Assembly: GCF_022919155.1 (NCBI RefSeq)
Contig: NZ_CP095045.1
Span: 434,001 to 498,000 of the forward strand
Length of the DNA stretch: 64,000 nt
Direction of reading: 5' to 3'
Origin: Leucobacter allii
Lineage (GTDB): Bacteria > Actinomycetota > Actinomycetes > Actinomycetales > Microbacteriaceae
Shown here: piece by piece, positions 8,653 through 16,511 of the stretch
How the letters are laid out: every line of letters starts with the position of its first letter
How positions within the stretch are numbered: the stretch's first letter is position 1
Position numbers and translations under genes: made by a program
The notes under the pieces: generated by a model
The model's input: only the letters and a program-made list of their open reading frames with translations
Databases searched by the model: none
Told to the model about the DNA's origin: nothing

Positions 8653-8794
8653 GGACGATGCGCCATAGCTTGAGACGATGGCAGGCACAGGGAAATATCG
8701 TCTGGTGTGATATCGCGGCTCGGCCTATGGTGCTGAGAGCACAGGCGTCGGCGCACCGCAGCGACCGCACGCGCATCACAACGGAAGGTGATCC
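8653..8794. promoter_or_regulatory. Regulatory gap before the NCS1 permease, two dyads
   Basis: The 142-bp gap contains GCCAT-N11-ATGGC (8662-8682) and ATATC-N9-GATAT (8695-8713). Either could bind the neighbouring LysR protein or another dimeric regulator. A Shine-Dalgarno-like GGAAGG precedes the permease ATG by about 8 nt. Confidence 0.4.
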
Positions 8795-10258
8795 ATGGCG
8801 AACCCCACGCCCGATGCGGCCGCGCAGGACCGCGGCCGGCTGATCGAGTCCCGCTCCATCGAGTGGGTGCCGCTCGACGAACGCGGCGGCAGTCCGAAGA
8901 GCCTCTTCTCCCTGTGGTTCATGTCCAACGCGAACATCACCACGCTCGCGACGGGCATGCTCGGTGCGGCGCTCGGCGGATCCTTCGCGATGTCCGCGGT
9001 GGCGATCCTGCTCGGAGCCGCCGTCGGCACCGTCTTCACCGCGTTCCACTCGGCCCAGGGCCCGCAGCTCGGCCTGCCGCAGATGATCCAGTCCCGCGCG
9101 CAGTTCGGGTACCGCGGCGTCGCGGTGATCTGCCTCATCGTGGTCTTCAGCCTCGTCGGCTTCAACATGTTCAACCAGATGCTCGGGGGCGAGATCCTCG
9201 TCGCCGTCACCCACGCCGACGTGAACGTCCTCTGGTACTTCCTCATCAGCGCGCTCGCGCTCGTGCTCGCCATCTTCGGCTACCACTGGATCCATCGCAC
9301 GCAGAAGTGGCTCACCTGGCTCTTCCTCCTCACCTTCGGCATCCTCACCGTCGCGGCGGTCGTCGTGGTGCCGCTGCCGGCCGAGCAGTTCGGCTTCTCC
9401 GGCTTCACCTGGGCCGCGTTCCTCGCCCAGTTCGGCGCCGCGGCTTCGTACGCCCTCGGCTGGGCGCCCTACGTCTCCGACTACTCGCGCTACCTGCGGC
9501 CCGAGACGAAACCGGGCCGCGCGCTCTTCTACACCTACAGCGGCATCTTCGTCGGCGCGTCGTGGCTCATGCTGCTCGGCGCGTTCGTGGCGGCGGTCTT
9601 CGCCGGCGGCGATCCGATCGGCGCGGTGCGCGCCCTCGCCGATCAGGTGCTCCCGGGTTCGGGCACCGTGCTGCTCCTCTCCGCGCTGCCCGGTCTCGTG
9701 GCGGTCATCACGGTGAACATCTACGCCGCCGCGATGGAGCTCATCACCGTCGCCGACTCCATCCGTCCCGTCCGCCCCACCCGTGCGGTGCGCCTCGTCG
9801 CCACGAGCGTCGTCGCACTCATCGCCTTCGTCGGATCCTCCGTGAGCACCGGAGAGTTCCTCGACAACTTCAGCAGCTTCCTCGTGATCCTCCTCTACGT
9901 GCTCGTGCCCTGGACTTCCGTCAATCTCGTCGACTACTTCTTCGTGCGACGCGGCCACTACGTGATCTCGGAGATCTTCCGGCCGAACGGGCTGTACGGC
10001 AACTGGGGCTGGCGGGGCATGACGGCCTACGCCGTCGGGCTTGTCGCCATGATCCCGTTCGCCGTCACGGCCTGGTACGTCGGGCCCGTCGCCGAGGCCC
10101 TCGGCGGGGCGGACATCGCCCTCTTCGTCGGCCTCCTCGTCTCCGGCGTCGTCTATCTCCTCCTCGGGCGCACGATCGACCGCGAGGCGGAGCGGGAGGC
10201 GGCGCGCGCCGACCTCGCGGCCACCGGGGCGCAGGCCGTCGCCTTCGGCCGACGGTGA
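8795..10258 (+). CDS. NCS1-family nucleobase/ureide permease
   Basis: A 487-residue membrane protein with about twelve hydrophobic segments. The N-terminal block SRSIEWVPLDERGGSPKSLFSLWFMSNANITTLATG and the QMIQSRAQFGYRG motif are hallmarks of the NCS1 family, which imports cytosine, purines, allantoin or hydantoins with a proton or sodium ion. The choice among these is not readable. It is followed 108 bp later by a nucleoside hydrolase and then an ECF transporter, supporting a role in nucleobase or nucleoside acquisition. Confidence 0.88.
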   Translation: MANPTPDAAAQDRGRLIESRSIEWVPLDERGGSPKSLFSLWFMSNANITTLATGMLGAALGGSFAMSAVAILLGAAVGTVFTAFHSAQGPQLGLPQMIQSRAQFGYRGVAVICLIVVFSLVGFNMFNQMLGGEILVAVTHADVNVLWYFLISALALVLAIFGYHWIHRTQKWLTWLFLLTFGILTVAAVVVVPLPAEQFGFSGFTWAAFLAQFGAAASYALGWAPYVSDYSRYLRPETKPGRALFYTYSGIFVGASWLMLLGAFVAAVFAGGDPIGAVRALADQVLPGSGTVLLLSALPGLVAVITVNIYAAAMELITVADSIRPVRPTRAVRLVATSVVALIAFVGSSVSTGEFLDNFSSFLVILLYVLVPWTSVNLVDYFFVRRGHYVISEIFRPNGLYGNWGWRGMTAYAVGLVAMIPFAVTAWYVGPVAEALGGADIALFVGLLVSGVVYLLLGRTIDREAEREAARADLAATGAQAVAFGRR

Positions 10259-10366
10259 GGCGGGCGCCCCGTTCGCGATGCGTCCGATCCGCACCGCGTC
10301 GGGGCGCGGCGCCGCCCGCCGCACCGCCGGGTCCTGGGCTCGGCCGCCGTCCGTCACAATAGAGGG

Positions 10367-11425
10367 ATGGCCGCGCACACCATCCCCCTCTTCCTCGACT
10401 GCGATCCCGGCATCGACGACGCCATCGCCATCGCCTACCTGCTCTGCCAGGGCGACGTCGAGATCACGGGGATCGCGGCGAGCGGGGGCAACGTGTCGAC
10501 CGCCCAGGTCGTGCGCAACACCCTCGGCTGGCTCGCGCTCGCCGGCCGGCCCGATCTGCCCGTGCACCGCGGGGCGACGGCCCCGCTCGCGCACGCGGCC
10601 GATGACGCCGCATACGCCGAAGTGACCCACGGCGACACCGGCTCCGGCTACGCCGCGCTGCCCGAGTCCGCCGCGGTCCCGGCCGCCGCGACGGCGGCCC
10701 AGGCCTGGGTCGAGGCCGCGCGGGCGCACCCGGGCGAGCTCATCGGCGTCGTCATCGGTCCGTCGACGAACCTCGCGCTCGCCCTCGAGCTCGAGCCGGA
10801 TCTGCCGCGCCTCCTGCGCAGGCTCTTCGTCATGGGCGGAGCGTTCAACTACCGGGGCAACACGCTCCCCACGACGGAGTGGAACGTCAGCTACGATCCC
10901 GAGGCCGCGGCGCGGGTCTTCGGGGCCTTCGGCACCGCCTCGGTCGCGGGCAGCGCGCCGCACCCCCTCGTCGTGGGGCCGATCGAGGCGACCGAGATGG
11001 TCGAGATGACGCCCGATCGGTGGCGAAGGATCGCCGAGGGGGCCGAGGGCGGGGCCGCGTGGTCCGGCGTGCTGCACGAGCTCGGCGAGGCGCTGCGCTT
11101 CTACTTCGAGTTCCATGAGCAGGACGGGCACGGCTACCTCGCGCACATCCACGATCCCTTCGTCCTCGCGGCGGCGCTCGAATGGGCGCGCCGCGACCGG
11201 GCAGCGAACGGGGATGGCAGAATTCCCTGGGCGGAGACCGCGCTCGCCCCGATCGATGTCGAGCTCACCGGGACCCTGACCCGCGGCGAGACCGTCGCCG
11301 ACTGGCTGGGCCGCTGGGAGAGGCCGGCCGGCGCGGAGCTCATCCGCCGCGTCGAGGCGGGGCGCTTCCTCGAACACCTCACCGACACCCTGATGAAAGG
11401 ACCGCAGCATGACCGCACCCGATAA
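10367..11425 (+). CDS. Inosine-uridine-preferring nucleoside hydrolase family protein
   Basis: 352 residues. The calcium-binding signature DCDPGIDDAIAIAYLL is at residues 10-25, near the N-terminus as in all family members, and the later LFVMGGAFNYRGNTLPTTEWN motif with conserved Asn/Glu/Trp is also present. These enzymes split the N-glycosidic bond of nucleosides, giving base and ribose. Base preference cannot be assigned. The final codons overlap the start of the ECF S gene by 17 nt, so the two are co-translated. ATG 10367 directly abuts AGAGGG, too close for a normal ribosome site; CACAAT 6 nt upstream suggests a leaderless start. Confidence 0.9.
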   Translation: MAAHTIPLFLDCDPGIDDAIAIAYLLCQGDVEITGIAASGGNVSTAQVVRNTLGWLALAGRPDLPVHRGATAPLAHAADDAAYAEVTHGDTGSGYAALPESAAVPAAATAAQAWVEAARAHPGELIGVVIGPSTNLALALELEPDLPRLLRRLFVMGGAFNYRGNTLPTTEWNVSYDPEAAARVFGAFGTASVAGSAPHPLVVGPIEATEMVEMTPDRWRRIAEGAEGGAAWSGVLHELGEALRFYFEFHEQDGHGYLAHIHDPFVLAAALEWARRDRAANGDGRIPWAETALAPIDVELTGTLTRGETVADWLGRWERPAGAELIRRVEAGRFLEHLTDTLMKGPQHDRTR

Positions 11426-12257
11426 CGGGTCTGGGCAGGGGCTCGTCGCACCGACGAGTCCCGGAGAATCCCGCACCGCCGCCCCGAAGTGGGCCTACCT
11501 CCTCACCGCCGCCGGCTCCCTCGTGATCATCGCGACGTACGTCGCGGTGCTCCTCGCCCAGCCCGCCACGCTCGGGCAGGATCTCGGCGATGCCACCCTT
11601 TGGGTGATGCTCGGCTATCTCGCCGGCGCCGCGCTCATCGCCGCGGGCACGCTGCCGATGATCCCGCGCAGCATCTTCGCGCTCATGCCGATCGCGATCG
11701 CACTGAACATCACCGTCGGGCAGATCGTCGGCACGTTGACCCCGCTGCCACTCTACCTCGACTCCATCGGATCCGTGATCGTCGGGGTGCTCGCCGGTCC
11801 CGCGGCCGGCGCGCTGACCGGTGTGCTCGGCAACGTCATCTGGGGCGTCACCGTCAACCCGACCGTCATCGCGTTCACGGCGGGCGCCGCCTTCGTCGGG
11901 GCCGCCGCGGGCTGGGCGGCCAGGATCGGCGCGTTCCGCGCGGTCTGGTGGGCCGTGCTCGCCGGCGCGATCGTCGGCCTGCCGAGCGGCGCCCTCGGGG
12001 CGCCCGTCGCGGCCTTCGTCTTCGGCGGCGGGCTCGGCGTCGGCACCGGCGGCATCGTCGCGACCCTGCAGGCGGCGGGCCTCGAGATGCTGCACGCCAC
12101 GACGCTGCAGAGCCTCACCTCAGACACCGCCGACAAGGCCGTCGTGTTCCTTCTCGCGTTCCTCGCGCTGCGCACCCTGCCGCGGCGGATCGTGGGGCGC
12201 TACCCGATGGCGATGCGCTCGCTCGCGCCCCCGCGGCCGGCGGCGAGCAGGCGCTGA
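11409..12257 (+). CDS. ECF transporter substrate-binding (S) subunit
   Basis: A 282-residue integral membrane protein with about six hydrophobic segments beginning at WAYLLTAAGSLVIIATYVAV. The segments NITVGQIVGTLTPLPLYLDSIGSVIVGVLAGPAAGALTG match the substrate-specific subunit of energy-coupling factor importers. It overlaps the nucleoside hydrolase by 17 nt and precedes the T and A subunits, so it is the specificity component of a dedicated (group I) ECF transporter. The substrate is probably a nucleoside, base or derived vitamin, from context only. Confidence 0.85.
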   Translation: MTAPDNGSGQGLVAPTSPGESRTAAPKWAYLLTAAGSLVIIATYVAVLLAQPATLGQDLGDATLWVMLGYLAGAALIAAGTLPMIPRSIFALMPIAIALNITVGQIVGTLTPLPLYLDSIGSVIVGVLAGPAAGALTGVLGNVIWGVTVNPTVIAFTAGAAFVGAAAGWAARIGAFRAVWWAVLAGAIVGLPSGALGAPVAAFVFGGGLGVGTGGIVATLQAAGLEMLHATTLQSLTSDTADKAVVFLLAFLALRTLPRRIVGRYPMAMRSLAPPRPAASRR

Positions 12258-12265
12258 GCGCTCCC

Positions 12266-13213
12266 GTGCGCGCTCGTCCGACGGACCCCGGCGTCCCGAT
12301 CCCCGCGCCGGGCGATCGGGACGCCGGCGTCGGCGTCCTTCGCTCTGGCGCCGGCATCCCCCGCTCCGGCGCCGGCGTCCCCCGCTCCGGCGCCGGCGTC
12401 CCCCGCTCCGGCGCCGGCGTCCCCCGCGTCGGCGGTCTGCACCCCGCGACCGAGCTCGTGCTGCTCGGCTGCGCCCTCGTGCTCGTCTACGGGCTCCCCT
12501 CGCCGCTCGTCCCGGCGCTCCTGCTCGTCGGCGCGGGAGCCGGGGCCGCGCGCTCGCCGCGGGTGCGATTCGGCCGCTGGCTCGCGACCCTCGCGGTGCT
12601 CGCGGGGCCGATGCTGCTCGTCGTCGGCGTCGTGCAGGGGCTCTTCTACCCGGGCGCCGACGCGACGGTGCTCTGGGAGCGCGGTCCCGTCGCGATCACC
12701 GTGGAAGGACTCGCCGTCGCCGCGCAGCTCTGGCTCCGCGTCGCCGCCATGATCGGCGTCTGCGCGCTGTTCGCGTTCGGAGCGGACTCGGCCCGCACCT
12801 TCGACGGCATGATCCGGCTGCGCGCCCCCCTCGGCATTGCGTACGTCTGCGCGACGGCCATGAGCCTCGTCCCGCTCCTGCGCGACCGCATCTCCCACGC
12901 GCTCGACGCCCGCGCGGCACGCGGCTGGGACACCTCCCGGGCGGTCACGCGACTGCGCCTGCTCCCCGGGATCCTGGCGGGGCTCCTGAGCGCCTCGCTC
13001 GTCGAGCTGGATCAGCGGCACGATGCGCTCGAGCAGCGCGGCTTCGGGCGGGCGGTGCGGCCGGCGCCGCTGCAGGAGCACCCCGACGGGCGGATCCAGA
13101 CCGTCCTGCGTTGGGGCGCACCGCTCGTCGCTGCGGCGCTGCTCGTCGCCTCGGCGATCGGCGTGCTGCCGCTGCCGACCGCCTCCGAGCTCATCGGGGT
13201 GCTCCGTGGCTGA
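12266..13213 (+). CDS. ECF transporter transmembrane (T) subunit
   Basis: A 315-residue membrane protein starting at GTG 12266, the only usable in-frame start before the first helix (TELVLLGCALVLVYGL). The membrane part with DSARTFDGMIRLRAPLGIAY and the coupling helix region LDARAARGWDTSRAVTR match EcfT (the A-R-G type motif contacts the ATPases). Residues 26-53 are four copies of R-S-G-A-G-V-P, an unusual proline/glycine extension coded by a 21-bp tandem repeat. Its last 8 nt overlap the start of the ATPase gene. Confidence 0.85.
   Translation: MRARPTDPGVPIPAPGDRDAGVGVLRSGAGIPRSGAGVPRSGAGVPRSGAGVPRVGGLHPATELVLLGCALVLVYGLPSPLVPALLLVGAGAGAARSPRVRFGRWLATLAVLAGPMLLVVGVVQGLFYPGADATVLWERGPVAITVEGLAVAAQLWLRVAAMIGVCALFAFGADSARTFDGMIRLRAPLGIAYVCATAMSLVPLLRDRISHALDARAARGWDTSRAVTRLRLLPGILAGLLSASLVELDQRHDALEQRGFGRAVRPAPLQEHPDGRIQTVLRWGAPLVAAALLVASAIGVLPLPTASELIGVLRG
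12341..12424. repeat. 21-bp tandem repeat, four units, inside the ECF T gene
   Basis: Units at 12341-12361, 12362-12382, 12383-12403 and 12404-12424. The last three are identical and the first differs at two bases. In frame, each encodes seven residues (R-S-G-A-G-I/V-P). Such in-frame repeats can change copy number by slippage without shifting the frame. Confidence 0.9.
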
Positions 13214-14837
13214 GGGCGGCGGGGCCGTGCTCGTGCTCTCCGGGGCCGGGTTCCGCTACCACGACGCCGAGACGCCGGCGCTCGCCGGCATCGATCTCGC
13301 CATCGGCCGAGGGGAGATGATCGCGGTGCTCGGCCCCCAGGGCTCCGGCACCTCGACCCTGTGCCGCCTGGCCGCGGGACTCCTCGCCGAGCGCGGCATC
13401 GCGTCGGGCGAGCTGCGGCGCGCGCCGTCGCCGGGCGCCGCCGTCGCCATGCTCGGCGACGATCCCGAGGCGCAGATCACCGGGATGACGAGCTTCGTCG
13501 ACGACGAGCTGCGCCTGCCGACGCGGCTCGCGGGGGATCGCCGCGCCGTCGACGTCGCCGGTGCGCTCGCAGCACTCGGAGCGGCTCGGCTGCGGGGGCG
13601 CCGCCTCGACGCGCTCTCCGGCGGGGAGCGGCAGCTCGTCGCCCTCGCTGGGCTGACGACGCTCGACCCCGGGCTGCTCGTACTGGATCAGCCGGGCCTG
13701 TCCCTCGATCCCGGGTCGCGAGTGCGGCTGGGCGGCGCGCTCGCGCGGTTCCGCGCGCGGGGCGGGGCGGTGCTCCTCGCCGGGCACCAGCACGACGAAC
13801 TGAGCGCCGCGGCGGATCGCGTCCTCTTCCTGGAGGAGGGACGCCCCGTGCGCGAGGTCGCCCCGCCCGCGCTCGCCCCCGCCGCCGGCGACGCCCTGCT
13901 CGCCGCGCACGGGGTGTGGAGCACGCTCGAGGTTCCCGTGCCGGCATCTGCGCCGGTGCCGGCGCCGGAACGGAGCGCCGATCGGGATGCGGTGCCCGCC
14001 GTCGGCCGGGACGCGGCGCCGGTGGTCGATCCGGATGCGGTTCCCGTGGCCGATCCGGATGCGGTTCCCGCAGGGGAGCCTCCCGGGCGGGATCGATCCG
14101 ACGGCGAGCCCGAGATGCGCCCGGAGGGGGATCGCAGGGCGTCGGCGCCGCCGGATCCCGTGGCGCTCCTCGAGCTGCGCGGGCTGTCGATCGCTCGGGG
14201 CGGGGCGACGATCGTCCCACCCCTGGCGCTCCGGCTCGGGGCGGGCGAGATCCTCGCCGTCATCGGCGCGAACGGCGCCGGGAAGTCGACCCTGCTGCGC
14301 GGGATCGCCGGACTCCTCGGGCGGGATGCCGCGGTCGCGGGAGAGGTGCTCGTCGGAGCCGGTGATGCCGCGATCCCGCTGCAGGGACTGCCGGCGTACC
14401 GCCGCGCGGGGCGCGTCGCCTGGGTCGGGCAGGATCCGAGCGCGCAGCTCTCGGCGGCGACCGTGCGGGGCGAGCTCGAACGGGCCGCACCACTGCCGCG
14501 GCATCGCCGCGCGGATCGCGCGCGTCTGCGCGCCGAGCGCGCTGCAGAGGTCGACGCGCTGCTCGACCGCACGGGGCTCGCGGCGCTCGCCGACGCGCAC
14601 CCCTCCGACCTGCAGCCCGCGCAGCGCAAGGAGCTCGTCATCGCCTCGGCGCTGCTCCTCGCGCCGCGCGTGCTGCTGCTCGACGAGCCGACGCTCGGCC
14701 GCGATCTCCCCGCCATGCGGCGGCTCGAGCGCATCCTCCGGGCGTTCGTCGAGGCGGGCGGGGCCGTGATCCTGACGACCCACGATCTGCGGTGGGCGGA
14801 CGCCATCGCCGACCGGACCCTGCGCCTCGGCGCGTGA
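13206..14837 (+). CDS. ECF transporter double ATPase (two fused ABC domains)
   Basis: 543 residues from GTG 13206, holding two ABC ATPase domains joined by an acidic/proline-rich linker (about residues 245-315). Domain 1: Walker A is G43-P-Q-G-S-G-T49-S-T, with the usual lysine replaced by Thr49; signature LSGGE at 137-141 is intact; Walker B ends Asp161-Gln162, with Gln in place of the catalytic Glu. Domain 2: Walker A G354-A-N-G-A-G-K360-S-T and Walker B Asp493-Glu494 are intact, but the signature is LQPAQ (469-473). Since each ATP site pairs one domain's Walker motifs with the other's signature, one site is fully canonical and the other fully degenerate. It energises the S and T subunits just upstream. 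Confidence 0.9.
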   Translation: MAEGGGAVLVLSGAGFRYHDAETPALAGIDLAIGRGEMIAVLGPQGSGTSTLCRLAAGLLAERGIASGELRRAPSPGAAVAMLGDDPEAQITGMTSFVDDELRLPTRLAGDRRAVDVAGALAALGAARLRGRRLDALSGGERQLVALAGLTTLDPGLLVLDQPGLSLDPGSRVRLGGALARFRARGGAVLLAGHQHDELSAAADRVLFLEEGRPVREVAPPALAPAAGDALLAAHGVWSTLEVPVPASAPVPAPERSADRDAVPAVGRDAAPVVDPDAVPVADPDAVPAGEPPGRDRSDGEPEMRPEGDRRASAPPDPVALLELRGLSIARGGATIVPPLALRLGAGEILAVIGANGAGKSTLLRGIAGLLGRDAAVAGEVLVGAGDAAIPLQGLPAYRRAGRVAWVGQDPSAQLSAATVRGELERAAPLPRHRRADRARLRAERAAEVDALLDRTGLAALADAHPSDLQPAQRKELVIASALLLAPRVLLLDEPTLGRDLPAMRRLERILRAFVEAGGAVILTTHDLRWADAIADRTLRLGA

Positions 14838-14927
14838 GGCCGGGTTCGCCCGCGCTGTCCGCGATGCCGCCACCGCGCAGCGTAGTCCGCCCGCCCTGCT
14901 CGCGCCGCGTCGTCCGCCCGCGCCGTT

Positions 14928-15191
14928 TCGGTCGGCGATGCGGCGTCGGTGAGCTCGAATCTCCCGAAACCCGCTCACCGAGGCCGCATCTCTCACCGAA
15001 GCACCAGCCGAACGGTGTCGCGGGTGCGGTCATCGGGTTCCCGCCCGCGCCGCCGCCCGCGCCGCCCCGTCCGCCCGCGCCGCCCGCGCTGTCCGGCCGG
15101 TCCGTCCGTCCGCGCCGTTTCGGTCGGCGATGCGGCTTCGGTGAGCCCGAATCTCCCGGATCGGGCCCACCGAAGCTGCATCGCCGACCGA
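14928..15191. repeat. Two imperfect palindromic elements in a 444-bp gene-free gap
   Basis: The stretch 14838-15281 has no convincing gene. It holds two related palindromes in direct orientation 192 bp apart. The right copy has 31-nt arms (15120-15150 and 15161-15191) around a 10-nt loop with only two mismatches. The left copy (14928-14958, right arm about 14969-14999) keeps the left arm nearly unchanged but its right arm has decayed. Both start just after CGCCGTTT and share the loop ATCTCCCG. They may be non-autonomous mobile repeats or strong RNA hairpins; they also stand between convergent genes and could stop transcription. Confidence 0.75.
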
Positions 15192-15281
15192 CGCAGCACT
15201 CGGACGGACGCGCACCGTCGCGACCGAAGCCGGATCCTCGACGGATGCCCCCGACGCCGCGGTCGGACCGCCGCGCCGCGC

Positions 15282-15989
15282 CTACCGCCCGCCGGTCGCG
15301 AGCCGCATGAGGTCGCTGTCGAGGTCGATGCCGAGCTCCGTGCCGCCCGCGCTGCCGTAGGAGTGCTGGTACGCGCCCCACGAGCCGGAGCGCACCGAGC
15401 CGCGGAAGTCGGCGGCGATGAGCGCCACGAGCTCGCCGGCCGCGCGCTCGATGCGGCTGCCGAACTCCCGGCTGTTCCAGTCGTCGGGCGCCGCGAAGAG
15501 CCCGGTCGGCACCGTGACGGTGCGCAGATAGGCGAAGAGCCCGCGCACCTGGTCGTCCACGACGAGGGCGTGCCGCGCGCTGCCGGCGGTCGCGCCGAGC
15601 ACGACGGGGGTGCCGATGAGCAGGTCGTTGTCGAGCACCTGGAAGAACGCGGTGAACAGGCCGCTCGCACCCGCCTTGTACACCGGGGTCGCCGCGACGA
15701 TCGCGTCGGCGTCGCGCAGGATGTCGCTCACCTCCTGCAGGGCGGGGGAGACGTGCTGCGCGACGAGCGCGGTCGTGATGTCGGCCGCGAGGGCGCGCAG
15801 ATCGACGAAGCGGATCCGCAGTTCGACGCCCTGCGCGGCGGCGAGGGCGGCCGCGCGATCGGCGACGCGATTGGCGAGCATCGTCGTGGTCGACGGATCG
15901 CTCGTGCCCGCGCTGACGACGGCGAGGGTGCGGATGGTCGGGCCGTGCGCGGGTTCCGCGGGCGGGCGACCGTCGAAGGGGGCGTTCAT
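15282..15989 (-). CDS. NADPH-dependent FMN reductase, partner of a luciferase-like monooxygenase (CE1759-type)
   Basis: 235 residues with the flavodoxin-like reductase fold: the N-terminal TLAVVSAGTSDPSTTTMLANRVA loop binds FMN phosphate and the ATPVYKAGASGLFTAFFQVLD segment is the NADPH/flavin region. It supplies reduced flavin to the monooxygenase at 16512-17696, a pairing conserved in actinobacteria. The start ATG 15989 has a good AGGAG 6 nt upstream; the longer open frame to 16436 runs back through the MarR gene in another frame and is not coding. Confidence 0.88.
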   Translation of the reverse strand: MNAPFDGRPPAEPAHGPTIRTLAVVSAGTSDPSTTTMLANRVADRAAALAAAQGVELRIRFVDLRALAADITTALVAQHVSPALQEVSDILRDADAIVAATPVYKAGASGLFTAFFQVLDNDLLIGTPVVLGATAGSARHALVVDDQVRGLFAYLRTVTVPTGLFAAPDDWNSREFGSRIERAAGELVALIAADFRGSVRSGSWGAYQHSYGSAGGTELGIDLDSDLMRLATGGR

Positions 15990-16036
15990 GGGGGCTCCTG
16001 AAAGGTTCGGAATGGTGGGTGGATCCGGCCGCGCGC

Positions 16037-16483
16037 TCAGCGCGCCGCGAGTCGGCTGGCGAGATGCCGCAGCTGGCGCATCTCCTCGGGGGTGAGCGCG
16101 GCGTCCAGCTGCCGCGCGACGCTCTTCGCGTGCGCGCGGCCGACCTCGCGCTGGATCCGGGCGCCCTCCTCGGTGAGGGAGAGGCGCACCGCGCGGCCGT
16201 CGACGGGATCGGGCTCGCGGGCGACGAGGCCGCGCTGGGCGAGGCGGTCGATCATCCGCGAGAGGGCGGGCTGGCTGAGCAGCACGCCGCTCTGCACCTC
16301 GCTCATGCGCACCGGGGCGCCGTGCTTCGCGAGGGTGTACAGCACGTCGTACTCGCGCATGCTGATCTCCTCCCACATCTGCTCGGCCGCGAAGACCTGC
16401 ATGAGGCTCGCGTGAGCCGACATGAGCGACTCCCACGCCTCGTTCGCGAGGCGCACATCGATCCGTCGTCGCTGCTCGTCCAT
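16037..16483 (-). CDS. MarR-family transcriptional regulator
   Basis: 148 residues with a central winged helix (REYDVLYTLAKHGAPVRMSEVQSGVLLSQPALSRMIDRL) and wing (EPDPVDGRAVRLSLTEEG). It sits between the monooxygenase and its FMN reductase on the same strand, with gaps of 28 and 47 bp, so all three are one operon. It probably represses that operon through the 26-bp palindrome at 17749-17774; the inducer would be the substrate of the monooxygenase. Confidence 0.9.
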   Translation of the reverse strand: MDEQRRRIDVRLANEAWESLMSAHASLMQVFAAEQMWEEISMREYDVLYTLAKHGAPVRMSEVQSGVLLSQPALSRMIDRLAQRGLVAREPDPVDGRAVRLSLTEEGARIQREVGRAHAKSVARQLDAALTPEEMRQLRHLASRLAAR

Positions 16484-16511
16484 GCCGTCGTCCTCCCGTC
16501 AGCCTGCTCGC

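Noticed and set aside
8603..11476. 957-codon minus-strand open frame
   Set aside because: Opposite the NCS1 permease and nucleoside hydrolase, which both have family motifs. The translation is low-complexity shadow sequence.
12341..12424. Possible CRISPR array
   Set aside because: The repeats are contiguous 21-bp units without spacers, in frame within a coding gene.
15990..16436. N-terminal extension of the FMN reductase
   Set aside because: It runs antiparallel in phase with nothing recognisable and duplicates the MarR gene in another frame. A good ribosome site precedes ATG 15989.
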